Source: Lewinella sp050633125 (GTDB lineage: Bacteria; Bacteroidota; Bacteroidia; Chitinophagales; Saprospiraceae). From it: a stretch of 64,000 bases of DNA. Of this stretch, positions 34,434-43,282 are shown one piece after another. The notes beneath the pieces were generated by a model. It searched no databases and had not been told where the DNA came from. It worked only from the letters and a program-made list of their open reading frames with translations. The translations under genes and the position numbers were made by a program. The number at the start of each line of letters is the position of its first letter. Position 1 is the first letter of the stretch. Where the stretch lies: NCBI RefSeq assembly GCF_050633125.1, contig NZ_JBOEFX010000102.1:1-64000 (forward strand). The letters run 5' to 3'.

Positions 34434-34721
34434 TTTAAATTAAAAATTAATCTGAAGTAATAAACAGCCCCTTAGCGTTAATTTTTTATTTTTTTAACAA
34501 AACTTTAACCTTTTCCTTTATTCACATCTGATTTCGTGCCAAGATCGCTATTTTATTCTGTAGCCCCTTTTCCTACCGGGGGTTTATATGGAGAGAGTCT
34601 ATCCAAAGAATAGAAACAAAGGAGAAATTTTCACTCCAATAGTACTCCAACATGCTGAAATATAAGAAACTAAGGCATTTTCTAGCGTGGTGAGCCTAAA
34701 AACTTGCTATGCGTTAAAAAA

Positions 34722-34881
34722 GGGGATAATTTTGCACCCAAGTTGTTACACAGTGTAATAACATCACTTGCGTGAGTTACGATGACAAGTAACGTTTTAT
34801 CCTCTTAAAGGATAAACCAAGTGAAAACCGGCTTACCCCAGTTAGAAATATTTATCCCCAATCATTGTATCCCCAATGATT
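34722..34881 (+). promoter_or_regulatory. Riboswitch-like structured leader of a lytic transglycosylase gene
   Basis: GGGGATAA (34722-34729) pairs perfectly with TTATCCCC (34852-34859), closing a 138-nt domain. Inside are hairpins TTACAC/GTGTAA (34746-34758), CAC/GTG (34766-34775), GTTAC/GTAAC (34776-34793) and TTTATCCT/AGGATAAA (34796-34816). The last uses TTATCCTC, an alternative partner for the 5' strand. AATCATTG/CAATGATT (34860-34881) follows 48 nt before the start. It matches no riboswitch class I know. The rest of 34434-34721 is AT-rich with no gene seen. Confidence 0.45.
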
Positions 34882-34928
34882 AATATTTCAAAACTACGGC
34901 CGGACTTTGTTTGACGAAACTGAAAAGA

Positions 34929-36047
34929 ATGAAATTCCCGTGGACAATACTTGTCACGGCCCTCTTATTTGCGGCCGTGGTAACAGGTAACACTACGTCT
35001 TATCCCAAAGCTACTGAAAAGTCTCCTTACGCTTTCACTCGCCTTTCGGATGAGCTTATGAATGAGCGGATCGACCAAATGGATCTTCCTTTTGCCGCTC
35101 AAAACACCCCACAGATCAAATCTGTTATCCGCCGTTTCACGGTGGAGGGCCAGCGTGACTCAGAATACATCTTGGGTCGTGCCAAAATTTACTTCCCCAT
35201 CTTCGAGCACTATCTGCGGTTGTACAAGCTTCCAGAAACGCTCAAGTATTTACCGATCATTGAATCTTCCTTACGGCCTAGCGTCACCTCACCAGTAGGT
35301 GCAGCAGGTTTGTGGCAGTTTGTGGCCAGTACTGGCCGCATTTATGGCCTAACTGTAAATGGGCAGGTTGATGAACGACTAGACCCACACAAAGCTACCG
35401 AGGCCGCCGTCAGGATGCTTGCGACTTTGTATGAGCAATTTGAAGACTGGGGACTTGTATTAGCAGCCTACAATTGCGGCCCTGGCCGAGTAAGAAAAGC
35501 AATGCGAGCAGCGAACAGCTCTGACTATTGGGTGGTCCGCCCGTACCTTCCATCTGAATCACAGCACTATGTTCCTCGCTTTATCGCCGCTGCCTACCTC
35601 ATGAATTACCACGCAGCACATGGTATTACACCACGTATGCCTGACTACGATATGCTTGACACGCGTACATTCAAAGTAACTCGTGCGCTGCATTTAGGAA
35701 CACTCGCCCGACAGCTAGAGCTTAGCTACCGCACATTAACTTCGCTCAATCCTTCTTATTTGCAGGGTTTAGTTGCTGCCAGTGCAAAAGGTCAGTACAT
35801 CACCGTTCCTACCCGAGTAGCCGCCAGCTTTAAAGAAAGATATATTGATACCAATGCCGTAGCAATACCGGCTAATCACCAGAAAAGTGAATACACTACC
35901 GTATCAGGTGATAAGTTGGAAACTTTGGCGATCCTATTCCAGTGTACTCCACAAGAGTTAATCAACTGGAATGGCTTAATCAATAACAAAATCACCGTTA
36001 ACCAGCCACTTACTGTTTATCTACCAAGACGCGTAGCTAAGCCTTAA
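34929..36047 (+). CDS. MltD-like lytic transglycosylase with LysM
   Basis: The product has 372 aa from ATG 34929; a TTG at 34911 is less likely. A signal peptide/anchor occupies 5-20. The SLT domain (about 90-225) has catalytic Glu112 in LKYLPIIESSLRP, then GAAGLWQFVASTGRIYGL and the AAYNCGPGRVRKA motif. A C-terminal LysM (about 318-365; TTVSGDKLETLAILF) binds peptidoglycan. It cleaves the MurNAc-GlcNAc bond to give 1,6-anhydro ends during wall remodelling. A second paralogue follows at 36360, and a structured leader precedes it. Confidence 0.9.
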   Translation: MKFPWTILVTALLFAAVVTGNTTSYPKATEKSPYAFTRLSDELMNERIDQMDLPFAAQNTPQIKSVIRRFTVEGQRDSEYILGRAKIYFPIFEHYLRLYKLPETLKYLPIIESSLRPSVTSPVGAAGLWQFVASTGRIYGLTVNGQVDERLDPHKATEAAVRMLATLYEQFEDWGLVLAAYNCGPGRVRKAMRAANSSDYWVVRPYLPSESQHYVPRFIAAAYLMNYHAAHGITPRMPDYDMLDTRTFKVTRALHLGTLARQLELSYRTLTSLNPSYLQGLVAASAKGQYITVPTRVAASFKERYIDTNAVAIPANHQKSEYTTVSGDKLETLAILFQCTPQELINWNGLINNKITVNQPLTVYLPRRVAKP

Positions 36048-36069
36048 TACCTGGTCAACTATTTTAAAA

Positions 36070-36108
36070 AGCCCTTTTCTGTTGTTACGGAAAAGGGCTT
36101 TTTTTTTC
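36070..36108 (+). terminator. Rho-independent terminator of the first transglycosylase
   Basis: AGCCCTTTTC (36070-36079) pairs perfectly with GAAAAGGGCT (36090-36099), followed by nine T. Confidence 0.93.
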
Positions 36109-36185
36109 ACCAGATGAAACCTTCCTTCGTTCATTCCGTAAACAGTTAATAATAAGAGTTTTGAGAGGTTTCTACACACATGGTA

Positions 36186-36271
36186 AATTGCTTTATTCAA
36201 GCAATTAGCAACTAACTACACAACACACACGCTTTTGTATTTTGCTTTGAGCACCGTCTTTTTCGGTGCTC
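36186..36271 (+). promoter_or_regulatory. Two strong hairpins before the second transglycosylase
   Basis: AATTGCTT (36186-36193) pairs with AAGCAATT (36199-36206), and GAGCACCG (36249-36256) with CGGTGCTC (36264-36271). The second is terminator-like but is followed by CCCC instead of T. They may form a leader structure or a short RNA. No gene is seen in 36109-36359. Confidence 0.4.
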
Positions 36272-36359
36272 CCCTATGAGAAAACCATACCGTTGAGCAT
36301 TATCCTGCACTGACTAACAAGTCGGAGCAAGACAATTCTTTATCGGTACACAATGCCCT

Positions 36360-37382
36360 ATGTCCATGAGAAACCCACTCAAAAAAGTACTGCTGTGCCT
36401 GATTGGCACCTTTACTTTCTCCCCCCTTTTGAGGTCGGATTGTCTTGCTGATTTAACCTATCTAAAAGATTGCTTAGCTCCTAGAGATGCGCCTTACTTA
36501 GATAAAGCGCAATACCGCTACACCGTTAGTGGCCAGCAGGAAACCATTAAGATGCTAAAAAAACTTCCTTTGTACGAAGCTACAATGGAAAAAGCACTCG
36601 CAGATGCCGACGTCCCCGATTGGCTGAAATTTATTCCCTTAGCAGAATCTCGTTTAAAACCTCGTGCAGTATCCTCTGCAGGTGCAGCTGGATTATGGCA
36701 AATCATGCCCCGAACAGGCCGCAGTCTTGGCTTGACGATCAACAAGCAGGTGGATGAACGCCTAGATACTTATAAATCAAGCGTAGCCGCAGCTAAATAC
36801 TTAAAACAGCTTCATCATCAGTTTGATGATTGGCTTTTGGCCTTAGCCGCATACAATTGTGGACCAGGCAATGTCCGAAAAGCACAACGAAAATCCGGCG
36901 GCTATTTTTATCATGAAATAAGTCGTTATTTACCCCGGCAAACCAAGCGGTATATCCCCAGAGTACTCACAATTGCTCAAATTGCTCGAAACCCACGGTC
37001 TTTCGGTTTATCTGTAACTCACAAGGTTGTTCCTCCAGTAACGATTACGGTAACCACCCCTACTAACTTAGAAGTAATAGCTCGCTACTATTGCATGCAG
37101 ATAGGGCCGTTAACCTCTTTAAATCCGTCATATTTAGAGGGGCGAATTAACGCTACACAACTACCTGCTAAGGTGGTTATCCCTGCCATCGTTTATCATA
37201 GTAATGAGCGGATAAGTGTAATAAAAATCGCTCAACATCTTCAACACAATGATATCCTCTTGAGCACTGCTCTGCAAAAACAACCGCTTGGATCACCTCT
37301 TGCACTCCACAAAACGTCAACTACTTCAAATCCTTTTGGCATTGACTATTTACTTGCTTTCTCTATGTCGCTTCCTGCATAA
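36360..37382 (+). CDS. Second MltD-like lytic transglycosylase
   Basis: The 340-aa product (ATG 36366 is an alternative start) has a signal peptide (about 5-30) and an SLT domain with catalytic Glu96 (FIPLAESRLKP), GAAGLWQIMPRTGRSLGL and AAYNCGPGNVRKA. It is a clear paralogue of 34929-36047, but the C-terminal LysM-like part is degenerate (TPTNLEVIARYYCMQIGPLT). It has its own leader and terminator, so it is expressed separately. Confidence 0.87.
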   Translation: MSMRNPLKKVLLCLIGTFTFSPLLRSDCLADLTYLKDCLAPRDAPYLDKAQYRYTVSGQQETIKMLKKLPLYEATMEKALADADVPDWLKFIPLAESRLKPRAVSSAGAAGLWQIMPRTGRSLGLTINKQVDERLDTYKSSVAAAKYLKQLHHQFDDWLLALAAYNCGPGNVRKAQRKSGGYFYHEISRYLPRQTKRYIPRVLTIAQIARNPRSFGLSVTHKVVPPVTITVTTPTNLEVIARYYCMQIGPLTSLNPSYLEGRINATQLPAKVVIPAIVYHSNERISVIKIAQHLQHNDILLSTALQKQPLGSPLALHKTSTTSNPFGIDYLLAFSMSLPA

Positions 37383-37416
37383 GCGCTTGTGCGAAAATCC
37401 TGCGAGTAAACACAAA

Positions 37417-37452
37417 AAAGCCCCTCTTCGTAAAATTACGAAGAGGGGCTTT
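37417..37452. terminator. Bidirectional terminator between convergent genes
   Basis: AAAGCCCCTCTTCGTAA (37417-37433) is perfectly complementary to 37436-37452, with A and T runs outside. It serves the transglycosylase (plus) and the DUF1501 gene (minus). Confidence 0.93.
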
Positions 37453-37473
37453 CTCATAAACAATTAATTGAGC

Positions 37474-39117
37474 TTATCGAACCAGGCGAATTTGCTTGGA
37501 GTGTTGCTGGTTGCCAACTCTTAAGTTAACAACATAAACACCTGCAGCCCAACCGATATCAGATAATGGCAGACTGAATTGTTGATTACCACTCATCTGG
37601 TAACCTTGAAAAACCGTCTTCATTGGTTGCCCAAGCATATTATACAAGGTAATATTTACCGGACTGGCCGTGGCGAGATCATAGCTCAAGAACAATTGGC
37701 CTGCATGGTAATACGCTTCAAGGTTAACGTTACTTAACTCCTGTGGTGACCACGTGCTTACAGGGGTACAACTCAAGCCAAGGCCGCTAAGTCGCTCGTA
37801 TGTTTCTCCCATTACCTGATCTACCAAGTTGCCATCAATGCAAAGCCATTGCTCTAATACCGTAGCATAAATTTGACGAAAATCCGTCGTATACTGTAGG
37901 TTTCCATTGTTATCAACCTCTTCCAGGTCAGGCAATCCGCCCAAGCTACCATTACCATTCAGGCCTTCTCCAAACATTAACAATGGAGCTGCCGCTCCGT
38001 GATCAGTACCGTCAGAAGCATTTTGTTCGATACGACGGCCAAACTCTGAGAACGTCATGGATAAAGCCCGTTCGCCATGCCCTCCATTACTGAGGTCTTC
38101 ATGAAAATGCTGAACAGCTCTTGATAATTGATTCATTAAACCTGGATGGTTATTCCCTTGATTTGCATGCGTATCAAAACCATCATGCACCACCATATAC
38201 AGGCGTGTGCCCAGGCCTCCACGAATCATGCGTGCGACCAGTGCTAGTTGCTCTGCCAGGCTATTATTATCATACTCTACACTATTACTACCCTCTCCGT
38301 AGGCATCCGCAACTACCTCTGCGTACCGAAAAGTATTATTAGCAACAGAACGCAAGTAGCTAAGCTGTTCCCCATAATGGCAATCCGGCACAGCCAATGG
38401 ATCATGCAGCTGCCCTGTTTGAGCAATCGTATACAATTGCTCAGGGTTGGCCACATTCAAAGACATGTCAAAGCCATCCGTGTTATTAAAAACCAGATTA
38501 CCCGCACTCCCCATTTGAATCGCAGGAGGTGTCAATGGTGGATTATTCAAGAAGTCGGGATATTCCTGCTCTAATAAGCGCCCCAACCAACCAGAGTCGG
38601 CTACTTCATTGGCATCCGCGCCGGAGGCCCAAAGGTCTGTAGACCGGAAGTGCGACAGGCTATGGTCTTCGTAGCCTACATTGTTTACGATTTTCATCTG
38701 GCCGTCCTGCCACATATTCTCAAGCGCGCCCATTGAATTGGGCATTCCTAATTCTCCTGTAAGGTTAATCACCTCATTTTCAGGGATTGCAATGTTTGGT
38801 CGGCCAGACTGATAGGTGCCATAATCAAACAGAGGGATAATCGTATTTAGGCCATCGTTTCCACCTTTTAGGCGAATTAGAACCAGTATTCTATCTTCTG
38901 TGGTCGCACCAGAAAGTGCCATTGCAAGTGGAGAGCTGGTAATCGCCGTAAGTGGCATTTTTCCCAAAAGGAAAGAAGCGGTACCTGCTACTCCTAATTG
39001 GCGTAAAAATGTTCGCCGGCTCCAATTTTGATGATCCTGCTGGTGGGCCTGACCATGCTCTAGCGCAATACCGCGCTTTGTTTTTTTATTATTGTTATGC
39101 TTATCGTGATTACACAT
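37474..39117 (-). CDS. DUF1501 protein with Tat-like signal and T9SS sorting tail
   Basis: The 547-aa product has a twin-arginine motif (SRRTFLRQLGVAGTASFLLG, about 33-52) after a long polar N-region. The DUF1501 body follows (about 75-460; LVLIRLKGGNDGLNTIIPLF, HFRSTDLWASG, MTFSEFGRR, DHGAAAPLLMFG), a sulfatase/alkaline-phosphatase-like family of unknown reaction. The last 80 residues form a T9SS type A sorting domain (ITLYNMLGQPMKTVFQGYQM, GVYVVNLRVGNQQHSKQIRL). It should be folded, exported by Tat and then passed to T9SS (inference). It follows the DUF1800 gene by 13 bp in one operon. Confidence 0.88.
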   Translation of the reverse strand: MCNHDKHNNNKKTKRGIALEHGQAHQQDHQNWSRRTFLRQLGVAGTASFLLGKMPLTAITSSPLAMALSGATTEDRILVLIRLKGGNDGLNTIIPLFDYGTYQSGRPNIAIPENEVINLTGELGMPNSMGALENMWQDGQMKIVNNVGYEDHSLSHFRSTDLWASGADANEVADSGWLGRLLEQEYPDFLNNPPLTPPAIQMGSAGNLVFNNTDGFDMSLNVANPEQLYTIAQTGQLHDPLAVPDCHYGEQLSYLRSVANNTFRYAEVVADAYGEGSNSVEYDNNSLAEQLALVARMIRGGLGTRLYMVVHDGFDTHANQGNNHPGLMNQLSRAVQHFHEDLSNGGHGERALSMTFSEFGRRIEQNASDGTDHGAAAPLLMFGEGLNGNGSLGGLPDLEEVDNNGNLQYTTDFRQIYATVLEQWLCIDGNLVDQVMGETYERLSGLGLSCTPVSTWSPQELSNVNLEAYYHAGQLFLSYDLATASPVNITLYNMLGQPMKTVFQGYQMSGNQQFSLPLSDIGWAAGVYVVNLRVGNQQHSKQIRLVR

Positions 39118-39130
39118 AGTTGGTCAAGTT

Positions 39131-40588
39131 TTAGGATAATTGAAATTCAGGTAGGCGAGAAATATGTTGCATGAGCAACCCGACCTGCACTGGAACGGTT
39201 TCCCAAAACAGGTTCCATTCCCCACTATCGTAATAATTCTGAGGAACTTCCCATTTGAAAACATCTGTCGCCGCAGCGTAAGCTTCTGGAGTGGCAAGCC
39301 CCCCTGGCACCAGGTAATCAATAATAGCCTGCGTGACCAATGCCGGATCGTTGGCATTGTCTGTCGTTAGCGCTTGTGCTAAAGTCACCAACCGCTGAGG
39401 CTCCTCTTGGTAATTAGCAAAGATGAAAAAGTCGGAAGTCTGCCAGCGGCCTGTAATAGTATTGGTATTCACCCAGTCACGGTCGCCGGGCCAACCAGCT
39501 ACATCAATAGGGTTAAACAAGCCTTGGTTAAGCTGATATCCTGCGTAGAGGATATAGCTATGTACATCTTCATTGATGATAAAATCACTTTCGATGACCG
39601 TATTGATCATTAGCTCCAATGGGCTTTTAATTTGGACGCCCATTACTTTTTCATCAAAAAAATGTTCGCTTTTGAATAGCTGGCGAAAAACGGGTTCCAG
39701 TTCCCAGTCATTTGCTCTCAGTGTTTCTGCTAGCCCAGCCACAATATCCTCAGCAATTTCCGGGTGTACAAAGTGGCGGTAAATCTTTCCACAGATATAT
39801 TCTGAAATTTCGGTTGCCCTTTCAGTAAACAAGATATCGTGCAGCTCATCGTAACCCCAGTTGCCCGTTTGCCCGAAAATGGTTTTACTATCCGGATCAT
39901 GTAGGAATTCCGTAAAAGTGATCGGAGCGCAAGCTGATGTAAAACCGTTCCAACCAGTAAGTGCGCGAGCAGTTTCTACAATATCCTGCTGGGTGTAACC
40001 ATTGTCTTGCCCAAGCGTAAAAAGCTCGAATAATTCACGGGCATAATTTTCATTAGGCTCGAAACGGTTATTCTGTACGCCATTGAGGAATACCAGCATG
40101 GCAGGTGTTTTGCCCATTTCGTAGACAAATTCCCGGAAATTCCCCAGCGCGTGCGTTTGCAGCAGTTGGTGGTAAGTATACATCCAGGAGGGGCAGAAAT
40201 AATCTTCAAACCTAGTCACAAAATGATTGTGCCAAAAGAGGGTAATGCGCTCCTTGGCACCATTATCCAACATAGTACCAATCCAGTCATTGGCGTATTC
40301 GATCAGTTGCACACTACTTTCAGCACCAAAATCACTGTAGTCATCAATCGTCCAGTTCGACCAGGTAGGCTCTGGCAAACTTGGTGCATTGAGGGCATCA
40401 TCAATCAATTGATCAACGAGCGCATCAGGAGTGAGTTGTTCTGCGGCAGCAATTGTGCCTTGAGTAGCGCCATAACCCAGGCGACGAAAAAGGTGTTGAA
40501 CGCGTGCACGGTTCCAGGGAGCCGCCGCGCTGTCGGCATAGGGCACCAAAGTACCCGTTGCACAATTAGGAGGTGGGACAGTTAACAT
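39131..40588 (-). CDS. DUF1800 protein
   Basis: The 485-aa product matches DUF1800: the N-terminal HLFRRLGYGATQGTI, KERITLFWHNHFVT, HALGNFREFVYEMGKTPAML, NENYARELFELFTLG and ALTGWNGF are the characteristic blocks. No signal peptide is obvious at the chosen start (MLTVPPPNCATGTL). DUF1800 and DUF1501 genes occur as pairs; the joint function is unknown, though proposed roles involve export or handling of extracellular material. First gene of the operon. Confidence 0.87.
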   Translation of the reverse strand: MLTVPPPNCATGTLVPYADSAAAPWNRARVQHLFRRLGYGATQGTIAAAEQLTPDALVDQLIDDALNAPSLPEPTWSNWTIDDYSDFGAESSVQLIEYANDWIGTMLDNGAKERITLFWHNHFVTRFEDYFCPSWMYTYHQLLQTHALGNFREFVYEMGKTPAMLVFLNGVQNNRFEPNENYARELFELFTLGQDNGYTQQDIVETARALTGWNGFTSACAPITFTEFLHDPDSKTIFGQTGNWGYDELHDILFTERATEISEYICGKIYRHFVHPEIAEDIVAGLAETLRANDWELEPVFRQLFKSEHFFDEKVMGVQIKSPLELMINTVIESDFIINEDVHSYILYAGYQLNQGLFNPIDVAGWPGDRDWVNTNTITGRWQTSDFFIFANYQEEPQRLVTLAQALTTDNANDPALVTQAIIDYLVPGGLATPEAYAAATDVFKWEVPQNYYDSGEWNLFWETVPVQVGLLMQHISRLPEFQLS

Positions 40589-40790
40589 AATAGAATGGAA
40601 TTAGGGGGTCAACAATTATTAGCCTTAACGTAAAGTTAGGCAAAAGCTTGTTCCAGTGCAAAACCTACTGACAGTGAGGAGTTGAGGGTTTCAAAAAACG
40701 AGGCTTAGACCTTAAAAACAGAAGATGGTTTAAAAGGAGTTTTGTGTTTAATACACCAAGGCTCTCCCCCTCTTTTTGCTTGGTATAGTT

Positions 40791-40841
40791 ATATTTGGGG
40801 AATCTTATTATCTTTCCACTGATCAAATCAACCCCAAATAT
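40791..40841 (+). promoter_or_regulatory. Inverted repeat reaching the OmpA-like start codon
   Basis: ATATTTGGGG (40791-40800) and CCCCAAATAT (40832-40841) are perfectly complementary, and the second arm includes the first bases of the ATG. TATATTTG (40790-40797) also fits the -7 TAnnTTTG element, so this could be promoter plus operator or, if transcribed, a start-blocking hairpin. Confidence 0.4.
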
Positions 40842-41706
40842 GAGGTTTCTGGCATTTTTGCTTTTCGTAGCCTTCGTGCTCTTCGCGATTTTTGCCCGGT
40901 GGTTCTTTATTTGCGACATTTTGAACCTCTGCGAAGAGGCTCCTGTCGAAGTAGAAATAGCTCCCAGGTTACAAACTTTACAGCTTACTGAAAACGACTC
41001 TGTCTTATTGAGTGGTTACGATCAGTTTGCCTTCTCTGAAGGGGGAGACCAGCCCGAAATGAACGCCAACAATGATCAATTCCTTGATACGCTTGCTCAA
41101 ATGCTGGCTGCTGATTCAACAAAATCATTAGAGATAACGGGCCGTTTCACTCCACAAGAAAAGGATATCATGGCTGGCTTCTACGAAAACATGGGGCTAG
41201 CTCGTGCTGCAACTATCCGAGATTTGATGACTTCCCGAGGAATTGATGAGGATCGGATTAGTTTAAAACACGCGATTACCACCGACAGCTTACTACAGGA
41301 GCCGCTTTTGTTCGCTTTTGCATTAAACGACCTGCCTAGTGAATACGCTACCGCATCGTATCGTTTTACGAACATGACCTATTCTGACGCTAATTTCCCT
41401 AGTAACAGTGCTATTTTTGACCCTGGTGAGGCTTTTCGCAATTATGCCGATTCTGTCAAAGTATACATGGAAGCCCATCCTGAAAAGACCATTCGTATTG
41501 TCGGCCATACCGATAATATCGACTCTGAAAAATACAACCTTAAATTGGGAATGCGTCGCGCAGAAAGCGCCAAGGAATACCTCGAAAACCTGGGGATTAC
41601 CTCCGCCATTAAAACAGAATCCAAAGGAGAAACGGAACACGTCGCCTCGAATGATACACCAGAAGGACGGCAGGAAAATCGCCGGGTTAACTTCATCATT
41701 GAATAA
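40840..41706 (+). CDS. OmpA-family protein with N-terminal membrane anchor
   Basis: The product has 288 aa from ATG 40840, chosen because it leads directly into the hydrophobic anchor (2-25). Residues about 60-150 look like a degenerate OmpA-like fold (LEITGRFTPQE, GLARAATIRDLM). Residues about 180-288 form a canonical OmpA C-terminal peptidoglycan-binding domain (RIVGHTDNIDSEKYNLKLGM, RRAESAKEYLENLGI, ENRRVNFIIE). It probably links the membrane to peptidoglycan. The anchor region is encoded by DNA that looks like a dispersed CACGAAG-type repeat read in reverse. Confidence 0.82.
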   Translation: MRFLAFLLFVAFVLFAIFARWFFICDILNLCEEAPVEVEIAPRLQTLQLTENDSVLLSGYDQFAFSEGGDQPEMNANNDQFLDTLAQMLAADSTKSLEITGRFTPQEKDIMAGFYENMGLARAATIRDLMTSRGIDEDRISLKHAITTDSLLQEPLLFAFALNDLPSEYATASYRFTNMTYSDANFPSNSAIFDPGEAFRNYADSVKVYMEAHPEKTIRIVGHTDNIDSEKYNLKLGMRRAESAKEYLENLGITSAIKTESKGETEHVASNDTPEGRQENRRVNFIIE

Positions 41707-41881
41707 AAAGGCCCGCAACTAAGTATTGCGCAGAAAATAAACTTCCATTTTTCTCAAGTTTTTCAAATAGCTAAAACGCTTAAAATGAATCGCTTATTCA
41801 ACTATTCTGAAAAACAAACCACGAAGTAGCCGCAAAGCGAATCGCTTTTTATTTTCGTGCTGTTCCTAAAAATCAACTATA

Positions 41882-43084
41882 ATGACTGATCAAACACTTA
41901 TAAATTACTTCACTCAGATTGATTCCCGTGAGGGTTTGTTTTTGTGGATGTGTATGCTTGTTGCTTTTCTTATTGGCTTTATTATTGCGTATTTGCTACG
42001 CTCTGGCAAAGTTCGTCGACTAAAAAAAGAGCTGGCCGAAGCCCGACAACAACTGGAAGCGAATCAAACACTTCTTACCAGTGCACAAGACCAACTGAAG
42101 CAGCGTAACGCAGAGCTTCAGGAGGAAAGCCGGGAAAAAGTAGATTTGATGGAGCGAGTAAGAGGTGTTGATCATCAAAAAGATCAACAGCTTCAAGAAG
42201 TCGTAACACTCAATCAACGACTGGAAGAAATACAAGCCACTAATCGTACCTACAGCCTCACCATTGATGATCTCAACAACCAGATTGCCAAGCTAAAAAC
42301 GCAGAACGCGCAATTATTGGAGACTCCTCAAAATTTTGTTGATACCAAAACAACGACCATTGCTCCTTCTAAAGAAGTAGCCGAATTGCGCGAACGTTTA
42401 AATACTTTTGAAACCTCTTTAAGCCGCCTATCCGGAGAGAACCAAGCCCTAAGATCAGACTTGGCAATGCTGAAAACGCAGCCTGCTGTTGAAACAGCCG
42501 CCAAAGCGGAAGATGGGGAACTGGTACTGGGGAATGACAAAACTGTTCTTTACGACAAGATTATTGTTTCAGACCGAGACAAAGATGCGCTTACTAACAT
42601 AGAAGGGATAGGTGATTTTTTGGAGAAAAAGCTCAATAGTATTGGTGTTTTCTCTTACGAAGATATCGCCAACTGGACGCCAGGACGGATCGATGAGGTT
42701 ACTGGAAAAATCGGCTACATTCCCGGGCGAATAGAAAAAGACAATTGGGTTGGGCAAGCAGCTTTACTCCTACAAAAAGAACTTCAAACACCTGCTCCAG
42801 CAGCAACCGCTGAAGCGCCTAAAGGGAAAAAAGCTACTGATCTTAAAATCATTGAAGGCATAGGCCCCAAAATAGAAGAAGTCCTCAAAGATGCTGGCAT
42901 TGAAGACTGGTCCGCTTTAGCCGCGGCAGAACCAGGAAATCTGAAGGATATACTCGAAGAAGCTGGTGATCAATACAGAATGCACAACCCTTATACCTGG
43001 CCACTACAAGCAAGGCTTGCTGCTGCTGGCCGCTGGGACGAGTTTAAAACTTATCAAGAAGAACTAAAAGGCGGGAAAGAGTAG
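41882..43084 (+). CDS. Membrane-anchored coiled-coil protein with two helix-hairpin-helix domains
   Basis: The 400-aa product has one membrane helix (about 20-40) and a long coiled coil (about 45-205). Two HhH-type modules follow: about 235-300 (ALTNIEGIGDFLEKKLNSIG) and about 318-395 (LKIIEGIGPKIEEVLKDAGI, ending NPYTWPLQARLAAAGRWDEF). The IEGIGP motif is typical of small HhH domains seen at the ends of ribosomal, membrane and coiled-coil proteins. DNA or protein binding at the membrane is possible; the role is not known. Confidence 0.78.
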   Translation: MTDQTLINYFTQIDSREGLFLWMCMLVAFLIGFIIAYLLRSGKVRRLKKELAEARQQLEANQTLLTSAQDQLKQRNAELQEESREKVDLMERVRGVDHQKDQQLQEVVTLNQRLEEIQATNRTYSLTIDDLNNQIAKLKTQNAQLLETPQNFVDTKTTTIAPSKEVAELRERLNTFETSLSRLSGENQALRSDLAMLKTQPAVETAAKAEDGELVLGNDKTVLYDKIIVSDRDKDALTNIEGIGDFLEKKLNSIGVFSYEDIANWTPGRIDEVTGKIGYIPGRIEKDNWVGQAALLLQKELQTPAPAATAEAPKGKKATDLKIIEGIGPKIEEVLKDAGIEDWSALAAAEPGNLKDILEEAGDQYRMHNPYTWPLQARLAAAGRWDEFKTYQEELKGGKE

Positions 43085-43100
43085 TACGCCCTTCAAAGTA

Positions 43101-43180
43101 GGAGAAGAAAGAGCAGTATAACGATCCGTCTCTGCGGTTTCAAACGCAGTAGAGGCACGACCGAAAGTGCTCTTCTCTCC
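43101..43180. other. Long nested hairpin, possible structured RNA
   Basis: GGAGAAGAAAGAGCA (43101-43115) pairs with TGCTCTTCTCTCC (43168-43180), and CTCTGCG (43130-43136) with CGCAG-T-AGAG (43145-43154), giving an 80-nt two-tier structure. It has no T tract, which argues against a simple terminator. Confidence 0.45.
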
Positions 43181-43205
43181 GTACAATTGGCTAATGCAAA
43201 TGAGA

Positions 43206-43262
43206 AAAATGAGATATTCCGAGGGCGCGTATACGCGTAAAAACTATGGTATATCTCATTTT
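43206..43262. terminator. Inverted repeat enclosing a perfect 12-bp palindrome
   Basis: AAAATGAGATAT (43206-43217) pairs perfectly with ATATCTCATTTT (43251-43262), and the loop holds CGCGTATACGCG (43226-43237). It lies between convergent genes and may be a bidirectional terminator or a protein-binding palindrome. Confidence 0.5.
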
Positions 43263-43282
43263 CATCAAGTACCTGACAAAAG

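Noticed and set aside
34722..34881. Known riboswitch class (c-di-AMP, cobalamin, TPP, c-di-GMP)
   Set aside because: None of the conserved core sequences of these classes was found in the leader.
40665..40919. Lys/Ala/Thr-rich minus-strand frame
   Set aside because: It is the reverse reading of repeat-like DNA and of the OmpA-like anchor.
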